A DNA stretch of 64,000 nt. Origin: Nonlabens xylanidelens (GTDB lineage: Bacteria > Bacteroidota > Bacteroidia > Flavobacteriales > Flavobacteriaceae). Each line of letters opens with the position of its first letter. Position 1 is the stretch's first letter. Positions 9,991 to 18,302 of the stretch are shown one piece after another. The stretch spans positions 372,001-436,000 of the forward strand of contig NZ_PTJE01000003.1 in assembly GCF_002934445.1 (NCBI RefSeq), given 5' to 3'. A program made the translations under genes and the position numbers. The notes under the pieces are model-generated. The model did no database searches. It was given only the letters and a program-made list of their open reading frames with translations, and was not told the DNA's origin.

Positions 9991-10923
9991 TTAATTGCGG
10001 CATTTGCCATATGGAAACTCATTACAATCATATCGAGGTAACGCTTGTTTCCTATTGTGCAAATCATTTGATGTAATATCCCTAGATTCTACATTAAATG
10101 AAAACTGCACCTGATGCTTTTCTAGCAAGGTTTCTGTTTCTTTTGTAAAGGTATGAAATCCTCCATAAGGGTAACAAAATGTCTTTATATCTAATGGAAC
10201 AATATGAGTCATTAAATGTTCAAAGGAATCTACTATTTCTTCTTCTTGTCTAGCAAGACTTAACTTACTCATGATTAGATGATTTACCGTGTGGCTACCT
10301 ATGACCATCCCTTTTTCTTGCATCTCGATCATTTCTGTAGGTGATATATAAGTTTCAGAAAATAAGTGATCTTGGTTTTCAAAAAAATGATCCATTAACA
10401 CATCTAGAATAGACTCTCTATAGTCATAATCTATGTAATAATTTAATGTGCGTTTTACCAGTGCTGCATGAGCATCATTAACCTGTAATTGATAGGTATC
10501 TTCTTTAAAGGCGGTTATTTCTTCGTCCTTTAAATGCTTGTTTTCTAGAATTTCATTTAATTTGAGATACACTTCTTCACCACTGTACTTACCCAATAAT
10601 AAGTGTATGCGATGTACATCTAGTATTTTCTGCTGTTGATGTACTCCTGTGTTGATATAAAACAATCCCCATAGTTTTCTTCTTAAAAGAACAGGCATTA
10701 CATACTTATAATGGTCTTTAAAGCCATCGTCAAAGGTTAGAACGACACCTCGGACAGGTTGCCCAGTTTCTAAACTTTTCAAAAAATCATTTTTATCTAC
10801 AAACCCATAAGTTTCTTCAAAAAAATCTAATTGTTTTTCAAAATCCTCTACATGTAGATTTTTAAAAAACGGCAGGTTTGTAGAGTCAGGTCTTACATAA
10901 TGATACATAACTGCTTTCATCAT
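9991..10923 (-). CDS. Polysaccharide deacetylase family protein (NodB homology)
   Basis: The 310-residue protein has a NodB-type domain. VVLTFDDGFKDHY carries the metal-binding Asp and catalytic Asp pair, GSHTVNHLIMS the two histidines, and FCYPYGGFHT the R/YPYG motif. The N-terminus MKAVMYHYVRPD is typical of cytoplasmic or loosely attached family members; no signal peptide is visible. Two ATGs stand next to each other (10923 and 10920), and the first overlaps the upstream stop as ATGA. Such enzymes remove N-acetyl groups from amino sugars. Placed between neuB and the formyltransferase gene, it could free an amine that is later formylated, which is inference from gene order only. Confidence 0.88.
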   Translation of the reverse strand: MMKAVMYHYVRPDSTNLPFFKNLHVEDFEKQLDFFEETYGFVDKNDFLKSLETGQPVRGVVLTFDDGFKDHYKYVMPVLLRRKLWGLFYINTGVHQQQKILDVHRIHLLLGKYSGEEVYLKLNEILENKHLKDEEITAFKEDTYQLQVNDAHAALVKRTLNYYIDYDYRESILDVLMDHFFENQDHLFSETYISPTEMIEMQEKGMVIGSHTVNHLIMSKLSLARQEEEIVDSFEHLMTHIVPLDIKTFCYPYGGFHTFTKETETLLEKHQVQFSFNVESRDITSNDLHNRKQALPRYDCNEFPYGKCRN

Positions 10924-11732
10924 AAGGCACTATTTTTTATAATAGGTACAAGAAGATCTTTTTGTTTTTTATCTCTTAAGTAGTTGGTAATTCCGCTTTC
11001 GCGAAAGCGAGAATACAACATCTCTACACTACTCTCGTCAAACATTGCGTTTTTATAAATCTTATCTTTATTTGAATCTTTAATTTGAGGCATAGAAATT
11101 AATCGATCATATTGATTAATTAGGGATGCACAAGTCTTAAAAGATTTAATAAGCAATCGATTACATATCACATGAAAAGTATCTAGCGGATACATATCTG
11201 GACGTATTTGATGTATCACTTTTCCAGTATCTATTCCTCTATCTATATTCATAAAAGTGACACCGCAATATTCTGGTTCATCATTTACAAATGGCCAGAA
11301 GTTAGTCCCACTACCTCGATAATAGGGCGATAATCCTAAATGTATATTTATAAAACGATCTGGAAATGCCTCTATCAAAGGCGCTTTGATTATAGAGCAA
11401 CCGTATGAAATTATTAAATCTGGAGACAACTCAATAATTTCTTGAACGATCTCTGGATCATTAATAGCTCCTTTTTCAATATGTTTAGATTGTGATAGAT
11501 CTTGACTATACGCAACAAATATTGAAAAGAAATCGATCTCTGTTTGTTCTCTAGCCTGTAAATGTTGAAATCTAAGATGAGACTGCTTTGTATCTTTAAT
11601 TTTAGAAACTAGATTTCTTTCGATACTCTCGCAGTAAGTCCTGACTACCTCTATTCCAGGCTGCAACGAGATGTACATCTTGAAAAAATCATGACGCAAT
11701 TCTCCAGAAGTTAAAAGTACAACTCTTTTCAT
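10920..11732 (-). CDS. Formyltransferase family protein (sugar N-formyltransferase candidate)
   Basis: The 270-residue protein has the catalytic core of the methionyl-tRNA/sugar formyltransferase fold. INIHLGLSPYYRGSGTNFWP is the HxSLLPxxRG-like motif with the catalytic His and following loop. VTFMNIDRGIDTGKVIHQ contains the D-x-G-x-x motif of the family. It lacks the C-terminal tRNA-binding domain of Fmt and sits inside a nonulosonate operon, with 4-base overlaps on both sides. A sugar-modifying role is therefore more likely than tRNA formylation. It would use N10-formyltetrahydrofolate. Target sugar unknown. A copy of the palindrome near the C-terminus encodes RFRES. Confidence 0.85.
   Translation of the reverse strand: MKRVVLLTSGELRHDFFKMYISLQPGIEVVRTYCESIERNLVSKIKDTKQSHLRFQHLQAREQTEIDFFSIFVAYSQDLSQSKHIEKGAINDPEIVQEIIELSPDLIISYGCSIIKAPLIEAFPDRFINIHLGLSPYYRGSGTNFWPFVNDEPEYCGVTFMNIDRGIDTGKVIHQIRPDMYPLDTFHVICNRLLIKSFKTCASLINQYDRLISMPQIKDSNKDKIYKNAMFDESSVEMLYSRFRESGITNYLRDKKQKDLLVPIIKNSAL
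10994..11009. repeat. Palindrome copy 3, full 16 bases
   Basis: CGCTTTCGCGAAAGCG in the formyltransferase gene; encodes RFRES. Confidence 0.95.
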
Positions 11733-12400
11733 GAGGCATGCATTTCTAGCATTAACTCAGCAAATTTAAAATCGGTGATATCATCTATATCTACTCTAGA
11801 AAATGGATGATCTACGACCATAGCAAAATTATGTTCTGCAAGAATGTTTCCTTCTAAAATCTCACTCACCTTTGTGATATAAAGCAGCCCATTTTCTCGA
11901 TACAATTGTGGCAAATCCTGACTTCTTTGTCCCATAATATAGTTTTCTGGCACAAATTTATCGCCTACTATTTTACCGAATTTTTCTTTTAGAAAATCCA
12001 CCGTCATTAAACTATCTACTTTAGAACTCTCAAAAGATTCTAAAGATTCTTTCAGTAAATTCTTTGGTCGCAACGGATTTGTAGGTTGTAACAAGATGAC
12101 ATTTTCATAAGAACCTGATAGGGATTCCAGAGTATGTTGCATCGCACTTATAACGGGCTCATGATCACCAGATAGTTCTGTTGGCCTTTTGATCACTTCT
12201 ACGCCACAATCCATAGCCACTTGCGCTATGTCATTACTGTCTGTGGTAACGACGATTTTATCAATTAGACTACCAGCTAATAAAGCATATTGTATACTAT
12301 GCTGGATTAATGGTATACCATCTAATTCTTTTAAGTTTTTTCCAGGCAGCCTTTTTGAGCCACCGCGTGCTGGTATAATGACTAGGTTAGTTAGTTGCAT
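11729..12400 (-). CDS. neuA: CMP-nonulosonate synthetase (acylneuraminate cytidylyltransferase)
   Basis: The 223-residue protein starts LVIIPARGGSKRLPGKNLK, the nucleotide-binding signature of NeuA/PseF/LegF cytidylyltransferases. IVVTTDSNDIAQVA, ILLQPTNPLR and FSRVDIDDITDF (metal-binding acidic residues) follow at the expected spacing. It activates the NeuB product with CTP, giving the CMP-sugar donor. It overlaps the upstream glycosyltransferase gene by 14 bases and the formyltransferase gene by 4. With neuC and neuB, it would in principle make CMP-Neu5Ac from UDP-GlcNAc without further enzymes. Confidence 0.94.
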   Translation of the reverse strand: MQLTNLVIIPARGGSKRLPGKNLKELDGIPLIQHSIQYALLAGSLIDKIVVTTDSNDIAQVAMDCGVEVIKRPTELSGDHEPVISAMQHTLESLSGSYENVILLQPTNPLRPKNLLKESLESFESSKVDSLMTVDFLKEKFGKIVGDKFVPENYIMGQRSQDLPQLYRENGLLYITKVSEILEGNILAEHNFAMVVDHPFSRVDIDDITDFKFAELMLEMHAS

Positions 12401-13532
12401 AGTTGGGTTCTGTAGATTGATACATTAGTAGTACTTTCTTTGTAACAATTGTGCGAGATAAATGCTCTTGCGCATAGAGCTGATTGTATTCAAAAGCTTT
12501 TTGAATCATATCTAAGTTTTGTATAGTAAAAGTAATGTTTTGCTTAATTTCTTCCATATCCTCACAATCTTCAATAAGCAAGCCATTAGACTGATGCGTC
12601 AAAACCTCGGCAGTGGCGTTTCCTGGATTGCTTTGGATAGGAAAAGCACCGCTGCAAATAGCCTCTAACATAGTATTAGGCATACCGTCAGAATTGCTGT
12701 TACCTATATAAATTAGAGATGAAGACATCAGCTTGAGTATTTGATCATGACTCAAAATACCATTTACGGTTATGTCTAGTTCCTTCTGGTTTTGAAATGC
12801 TCTGACCTCAGGATTTGTAGCACCGAAAACGATAATTTTATAATCAATGAGTAATTTACTTATAGAAACTATTGCTTCTAAAACTGGCAATGCTCTACCA
12901 GATCTATTTTGATTTCCTTTTATGAGAATAACCTTCCTTTCTGCAACAGGTTTTATATATTTTTGAATAGCTGTTAGTTTAAAACCACCACCACCAGGAA
13001 AGGCACCTAAGAAATCTCCTTTAAAACCATGTTTAATTGCAATCTTATGATCTCTTAAACAGTCTGTTATTAGGTAATCGACTCGTGGTAATACTTTTTG
13101 AATATCATTTAAATACTCTGGTATATTTTGATAATAATACAAATCGCTACCCCATGAAGAATACATCCATTTTACATTCTCATGTTTTTTCATCACCTTA
13201 AAAATAGGTGTACATGAAATATATAAAGCAAAACTATGAACGACATCTGGTTGTATTTCTAAAAGCGCTTTTTCAAATGCTGTTTCTACAGATATGTCTA
13301 ATTTTGATGATAGAAACGAGAAGAATTTAGGGAACCGTTTTTTAACAAAGGTTCTTCCTCTCTTTTTTAAAAACCCTTTTTTCCATCCAGTGACTTGAGT
13401 CATCCAACTCAAAGCAGGAGAATATCCTTGATCTAATATATCAAACCAGTATACCTCATGACCACTTTCCCTCAACTGGTCAGACCAGCGAGTAAAGTGT
13501 AAATTATTCATGGAAACTAGGAGGATTTTCAT
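12387..13532 (-). CDS. Glycosyltransferase family 4 protein, paralogue A
   Basis: The 381-residue protein begins MKILLVSMNNLHFTRWSDQL and ends with a GT-B donor domain. Recognisable positions are GSDLYYYQN, FPGGGGFK, LIKGNQNRSGRA, and IYIGNSNSDGMPNTMLEAI with the family-4 acidic pair. It closely resembles the gene at 19385-20503 over its whole length (same MKIL.SM..H.TRW start, WGSDL.YYQ, GAFPIQSNPG). The two are therefore paralogues within one locus. It probably adds a sugar to the repeat unit or its branch. It is the first minus-strand gene downstream of the divergent acyltransferase gene, so it may have its own promoter in 13533-13641. Confidence 0.9.
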   Translation of the reverse strand: MKILLVSMNNLHFTRWSDQLRESGHEVYWFDILDQGYSPALSWMTQVTGWKKGFLKKRGRTFVKKRFPKFFSFLSSKLDISVETAFEKALLEIQPDVVHSFALYISCTPIFKVMKKHENVKWMYSSWGSDLYYYQNIPEYLNDIQKVLPRVDYLITDCLRDHKIAIKHGFKGDFLGAFPGGGGFKLTAIQKYIKPVAERKVILIKGNQNRSGRALPVLEAIVSISKLLIDYKIIVFGATNPEVRAFQNQKELDITVNGILSHDQILKLMSSSLIYIGNSNSDGMPNTMLEAICSGAFPIQSNPGNATAEVLTHQSNGLLIEDCEDMEEIKQNITFTIQNLDMIQKAFEYNQLYAQEHLSRTIVTKKVLLMYQSTEPNYATN

Positions 13533-13641
13533 ATGGTAAATTTAAACATCTCTAGTACCATTCTAAGCAGATATTAAATTAAAAATTAAATAGCGCTAGA
13601 AAAAAAATAGTAGATTGCCGCTTTAAATTTTATAGTTTAAA

Positions 13642-14718
13642 ATGAGGATTGATCAATTAACATTTACTAGATTTCTAGCAGCTATTGCCATAGTTTCTTA
13701 TCACTATGCTAGAGAAACGGTTTTGTTTACTCATGAATCTATTGATTTCATTTTTAAACATGCCTATTTGGGAGTCAGTTACTTCTTTGTTCTTTCTGGA
13801 TTTGTAATGGTTATAGCATATCAAAATAAAGGCCGAATCTCATTTTTTTCTTATTTAAAAAACAGAATCGCGAGAATAGTTCCTCTATACTTATTTGCTC
13901 TAGTAGCCTGCATGATTATTGACAAATCTTTAGGTTATGATAAATTAGATATCATTTACACATTTATATTAATTCAATCTTGGATTGCTGGCAAAGGTCT
14001 AGTCATTAATTTTACGGCATGGTCACTATCTGTAGAGTTTTTCTTTTATGCGATGTTTCCATTTTTAACCAATTGGATATACCAAAAATGGGAACTTAAA
14101 AATATCTCCATTGCACTGAGTCTGTTTTGGATCGCATCACAAATTCTACATATTCTTATTATAGAAAACATGGTAGAATTCCCTTATTACATTGAGAGAG
14201 ATTTGAGATATCATCCTATCATGCATTTCAACTCATTTTTAATTGGTAATCTAACCGGACTAATATTCTTAAAGTATCGAAATCAGTTAAACAAACTGGG
14301 TAACATCTACCTAAGTCTATTACTTGTATCATTAATATTCTTTTCATTTAGAATGGAGATAGTAAAATACTTCCATAACGGAATTTTATCTCCTTTAATG
14401 GCTGTGTTAGTATTAACAATTGCTCTAAATGAAAAACCTCTTGCTAACTTCTTTAATAAAAACATTTTCTTGTTTCTAGGAGAAATAAGTTTTGGAATCT
14501 ACATTTTACAAAAACCAGTTTGGTCTTTATTAGCAAACTTAAACCTAGAGGCACATCTAGAACGACTATATATTACAAATGTAAATGCCTTATTTAGTAT
14601 TCGTCTACTCATTTTGATTACGATTTCTATGATCACTTACAAACTGATAGAAATACCTATGCAGCAACTCATCAAGAAAAATTGGAATTTCAACTTCTTT
14701 AAAACTCTAAAGGATTAA
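13642..14718 (+). CDS. Acyltransferase 3 family membrane protein
   Basis: The 358-residue polytopic protein has the acyltransferase-3 (OafA-like) N-terminus MRIDQLTFTRFLAAIAIVSYHY, with the R and catalytic-type H of the R-x10-H pattern, and FFVLSGFVMV. About ten hydrophobic segments follow, and FTAWSLSVEFFFY is a typical family motif. Such proteins acylate sugars, often with acetyl. It is the only plus-strand gene in the 29-kb polysaccharide locus. Its last 20 bases overlap the 3' end of the convergent gene at 14699. There is no periplasmic SGNH extension. It would provide a second acylation activity beside the MBOAT system. Confidence 0.93.
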   Translation: MRIDQLTFTRFLAAIAIVSYHYARETVLFTHESIDFIFKHAYLGVSYFFVLSGFVMVIAYQNKGRISFFSYLKNRIARIVPLYLFALVACMIIDKSLGYDKLDIIYTFILIQSWIAGKGLVINFTAWSLSVEFFFYAMFPFLTNWIYQKWELKNISIALSLFWIASQILHILIIENMVEFPYYIERDLRYHPIMHFNSFLIGNLTGLIFLKYRNQLNKLGNIYLSLLLVSLIFFSFRMEIVKYFHNGILSPLMAVLVLTIALNEKPLANFFNKNIFLFLGEISFGIYILQKPVWSLLANLNLEAHLERLYITNVNALFSIRLLILITISMITYKLIEIPMQQLIKKNWNFNFFKTLKD

Positions 14719-16189
14719 CTATTTTTCTACTTGACAAATTCTCATTCTTAACAGTTTCTAATATCAACCTCTCTAATTTATCATGAAATTCAATTTCTTC
14801 TTTATTGGCAAAGACAACTAAATCATTATCAATATAGCTTTTAAACACCTCTAACCCTACTGTATCAATTAGTATGGTTTTAACTCCTAATTCCCTTGCC
14901 TCAATTGTACAACCTGAGTAGTTTGTTATGTGCAGTAAGGATCCTCTTAAAACTTCAGGCAACGGAGTGTCACTAGGTCCTTGAATAGTGTATTTTTCTT
15001 TTCTTACATGATTTTCTTCTAGGTAACTTTCAACTAAATGTGAATCTTGAGAATTACTGGGATGCAACCTAAGAATCCATTTATACTTTGAATTTTCTAT
15101 TAATTTTATAATATCCGGTGTGAATGTATTCTCTAATGTAAATAAAGGAAAGGTTTGTAGGGTATATAAAACAAAAGGTTCCTTTTCTGAAGTATCTACC
15201 TTCTTATTTTCATTTTGTGTAAAAGCTAACCATGGTTGTCCATAAACTTTTGCTATTGTGTTTACCGATATTGCCCATTTATTGATTTCTTGAGCAGACT
15301 CTTTATCCCAACACCAATATTCCTTAGGCATAATCGAGAATCCATTTTTAGGAATTTTTGACCAACTAGCATATGCCATATGCACCTCAGTCTGTGGACC
15401 ATGCTGAAAATCTACCGTAGGAATACCTAATTTGTTTGCTGCATGCATGCAAGACCACATACTGTCAAATCCATAATAACTAACTGCAATAACTTTCTTT
15501 GTCTTAGCCTTAATTAGGTACCTCGTATAGAAATTTGAAAAAACTCTAATCTTAGTCGACCATTTTTCTAAATTAGAATTTTTGAGTTGATTAGAAATTT
15601 CAAATAATCCATTATTATTTAAAAACACCCTAAACTGATCAACTCCTTGGGTATTGTTAGATTCTAGATTCATTAATGGATATAAAAAGCGAGTTATTTT
15701 GTATCTCTTATTATAAAAATCTAAGTACGGTGCTACTGTTTCCACAGCATTCTGGTTATAACAAGGACACAAATGTTTCTTGATTTCAAATGTAAACGAA
15801 TTCTTTTCTAAATCATTTACCGCAATCATAGAGTCAAAAAACCTATTAAAATAGATCTCATTATGAATTACCTTATGCATATCGAGGCTCATAAAAAGCA
15901 ACTCTCTCTTATTTACACTTTTAATAAAATTTTTAAAAGCAAAAAAAGAAATCCATAATTGTTTTAACTGTTGTAATCTAGAAGTGCATATTTGATTAAC
16001 ATGAATTGTTTTATTAACTTTTTGATGCTCTTGATTATTAACAGACTGAATAAGCGCATAATATAGCTTTACCCTAATATGAGGCCAGAATGGAATATCA
16101 TTATACACCCATTTATCTACAGGATATTTATCTTCTATTTCTAGAATAAAGTCTTTAATAGCTGTATAACTGGTCACTTTTTCAATCAT
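14699..16189 (-). CDS. GT-B-type capsule glycosyltransferase-like protein
   Basis: The 496-residue protein is unnamed but structured. PTVDFQHGPQTEVHMAY, then YWCWDKESAQ, KVYGQPWL, FVLYTLQTFP, WILRLHPS and LHITNYSGCTIEARELGVKTILID follow the order seen in capsule synthesis GT-B proteins, including some sialyl- and KDO-transferase-like families. The first 200 residues are not recognised. It has no signal peptide. Given the CMP-nonulosonate genes nearby, it is a candidate for the enzyme that transfers that sugar, but a generic capsule glycosyltransferase is equally possible. Its 3' end overlaps the convergent acyltransferase by 20 bases. Confidence 0.75.
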   Translation of the reverse strand: MIEKVTSYTAIKDFILEIEDKYPVDKWVYNDIPFWPHIRVKLYYALIQSVNNQEHQKVNKTIHVNQICTSRLQQLKQLWISFFAFKNFIKSVNKRELLFMSLDMHKVIHNEIYFNRFFDSMIAVNDLEKNSFTFEIKKHLCPCYNQNAVETVAPYLDFYNKRYKITRFLYPLMNLESNNTQGVDQFRVFLNNNGLFEISNQLKNSNLEKWSTKIRVFSNFYTRYLIKAKTKKVIAVSYYGFDSMWSCMHAANKLGIPTVDFQHGPQTEVHMAYASWSKIPKNGFSIMPKEYWCWDKESAQEINKWAISVNTIAKVYGQPWLAFTQNENKKVDTSEKEPFVLYTLQTFPLFTLENTFTPDIIKLIENSKYKWILRLHPSNSQDSHLVESYLEENHVRKEKYTIQGPSDTPLPEVLRGSLLHITNYSGCTIEARELGVKTILIDTVGLEVFKSYIDNDLVVFANKEEIEFHDKLERLILETVKNENLSSRKIVNPLEF

Positions 16190-16206
16190 CGATATTTAGT
16201 TTGCCA

Positions 16207-17265
16207 TTAAATGAGCACCTTTATAACCGCTAAATTTGTATCATACTCATAAAAGTACGGACGGTTGCGATAATGCAAGATAATCGTTTCTAGTAGTCTA
16301 TCATTAACCAGATCCATATCTAGAACAGGTTTCGTTCTTTTGTGAAGAATTTTTTTAATTTTATCCTTACTATTTTTTAAAACCTTGGTTATTCTTATCT
16401 CCACAGGGTTTTCTGGTGGCTGAACTATTAGGCTCGCAAATAAACCGATAATTTCTTGTTGATAGTTTTGAAATTCCCAGATTTCGGCAGGTTCTTTTAA
16501 ACGTGTATATGCCGCAGGATCACAGGCCAAACCCCAGTTATTATTTAGGTTGACTTTTGTGATGTTACGCTTTCGCGAAAGCGTGTAATATTCATGATTC
16601 ACCTTTTCTAAGTAGCTATGAAACGGTTGCTTACTTTTTATATTTCTATACCCTTTTTCATGCCATTGATGCAATAACAAAACATCTTCCTTATACAAGG
16701 TAATCTGTACACCAATGCGTTCTAGACGGTCAAACATATCGGCATCTTCGGCACCCCAACTGTGATAGAACTCATCAAATCCATTTATGGTTTGTAATTT
16801 ATCTGTATTAAAAATAGCTGTGCCGGTTAATCCACCTATAAAATCTATATGATAATCACTGAATGTTTTTAAGCTCTTACTTTCTTCTTCTTTTAAAAAT
16901 CCATAGGGAAAATTAATCACCTCATTTTCTGAGGCTAGTATCAACGCCTTTTCTATAAATTCTGGATGTGTTATACAATCCATATCTAAAACCATAAAAA
17001 AGGTTGTCGTACAATTGCGCAACACCATATTAATAGCACGCGTTTTATGAAAAAGTTGACCTTGCGTAGGGCAAAGTATCAAATAAATTTTGGGATAACT
17101 TTCTTCTATTAGTGCTTTAAATTTGTCTTGATAATCTATATCACTACCGTAATCTACAATGGTAAGCATAATGCTATCATTGAGCTGTGGATATATAGAA
17201 TCTAGCGTCTTTTCAACAATTTCAAAAGTTCTATTTCTATTCACTATGACTATGGAGAGATTCAT
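16207..17265 (-). CDS. Glycosyltransferase family 2 protein (GalNAc/chondroitin-polymerase-like subgroup)
   Basis: The 352-residue protein has a GT-A domain over roughly residues 1-240. LSIVIVNRNRTFEIVEKTL is the start, TFFMVLDMDCITHPEFIE holds the DxD (DMDC), and FDEFYHSWGAEDADMFDRLERIG holds the catalytic-type ED segment seen in the galactosyltransferase_C/N-acetylgalactosaminyl group. The C-terminal 100 residues are unassigned. It lies 17 bases upstream of the 14699 gene and 6 bases downstream of the next glycosyltransferase. A palindrome copy encodes LSRKR in the middle. Confidence 0.87.
   Translation of the reverse strand: MNLSIVIVNRNRTFEIVEKTLDSIYPQLNDSIMLTIVDYGSDIDYQDKFKALIEESYPKIYLILCPTQGQLFHKTRAINMVLRNCTTTFFMVLDMDCITHPEFIEKALILASENEVINFPYGFLKEEESKSLKTFSDYHIDFIGGLTGTAIFNTDKLQTINGFDEFYHSWGAEDADMFDRLERIGVQITLYKEDVLLLHQWHEKGYRNIKSKQPFHSYLEKVNHEYYTLSRKRNITKVNLNNNWGLACDPAAYTRLKEPAEIWEFQNYQQEIIGLFASLIVQPPENPVEIRITKVLKNSKDKIKKILHKRTKPVLDMDLVNDRLLETIILHYRNRPYFYEYDTNLAVIKVLI
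16568..16583. repeat. Palindrome copy 4, full 16 bases
   Basis: CGCTTTCGCGAAAGCG, extended to 18 bases by A/T, in the family 2 gene at 16207; encodes LSRKR. Confidence 0.95.
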
Positions 17266-17271
17266 TTTAAT

Positions 17272-18297
17272 TTATTTCAAGTAATGATCTCTAAAAACTA
17301 GTGGTAGCTTGAAACAACTTATTGCATAATTGTAAACCTTTTTTTTAGAGAGAAGATTTTTAAAAAAAATAAATTTAATCCAATACCTCAAAGGTTTTTC
17401 TTTTATTTTACTGTAACTAGGCCAATATATTTTTTCTGTATCTAAGTTATTCAAATTAGATAGCTCTTGGTCCATCCAAGATTCCCAAGTATTACCTAAA
17501 TGGTATGCATGGTTTTTATGAGTCGATAATCTGTATCCATCATTTCTTACAGTAGGAATGTCTAAATAAACTTCTTCCGAATTGCCGCTTAACACAAACT
17601 CCGAAGATTCATTTGGTGCAAATAGAAGAGCATCTCTTTTATAAGTAGCACAAAAATGACCGCATCCCACAGTAGCTTTAAAATCTTTTATAGTAATAGT
17701 CAATATTACATCTTTTTGATTGTCATTCAAATAAGGCCATCCAATACTTTTTGCGAATTTTTCTAATCCTTCAGGATCTGCCGAATTCTCAAATACCACC
17801 TTACCACTCCATAAATGTTCTAGCCATATATTACTAGTGAATTGATTAAATGTCTTAAAATTAGGAACAGGTGATACAACAGTCGCACGTGGAAAATTTT
17901 GAAAAACTTGTGAAACTTGAGCATCCCATCCTTTTAGAAACATTACATCACCATCCGTAATAGTAAGGTATGGCTCTTCACTTGCCCCTATCACGCGACG
18001 CAAACTATTGACCTTCCCCAATTGTTCCGTTTCTAATAAAAGCTCATCAATAAGCCCATCGTTTTGTAAATCAAGAAGTTTTGAATGTATTTCTTTAGAA
18101 CATCCATTTGCAATAACGCTTATCGGTGTAATATTATCTGAAGTTAATCGTAAACTAGTCACACATGATTTAAAAATTTTGAAAGAGTCTTTGTAATAAT
18201 CATTCTCATGTGGAATGTATAAAGGTATAATAACTCTATTTAAAGCTTTACTTCCTTGATATTTCTTATCATGTTCCTCGCTACGACCTATGCGCAT
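17272..18297 (-). CDS. Glycosyltransferase family 2-like protein
   Basis: The 341-residue protein shows RVIIPLYIPHENDYYKDSFK, then EPYLTITDGDVMFLKGWDAQ with a DGD metal-binding motif, and later NDGYRLSTHKNHAYHLGN. This suits a GT-A transferase, although the N-terminal 20 residues (MRIGRSEEHDKKYQGSKALN) precede the domain. An alternative start further downstream would need GTG or TTG, so I keep the ATG at 18297. It follows the epimerase gene by 5 bases. The acceptor is unknown. Base composition is more AT-rich than the neuABC region. Confidence 0.8.
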   Translation of the reverse strand: MRIGRSEEHDKKYQGSKALNRVIIPLYIPHENDYYKDSFKIFKSCVTSLRLTSDNITPISVIANGCSKEIHSKLLDLQNDGLIDELLLETEQLGKVNSLRRVIGASEEPYLTITDGDVMFLKGWDAQVSQVFQNFPRATVVSPVPNFKTFNQFTSNIWLEHLWSGKVVFENSADPEGLEKFAKSIGWPYLNDNQKDVILTITIKDFKATVGCGHFCATYKRDALLFAPNESSEFVLSGNSEEVYLDIPTVRNDGYRLSTHKNHAYHLGNTWESWMDQELSNLNNLDTEKIYWPSYSKIKEKPLRYWIKFIFFKNLLSKKKVYNYAISCFKLPLVFRDHYLK

Positions 18298-18302
18298 ATT
18301 TA

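Noticed and set aside
10920-11732. Formyltransferase as methionyl-tRNA formyltransferase (Fmt)
   Set aside because: Lacks the C-terminal tRNA-binding domain and is embedded in a nonulosonate operon.
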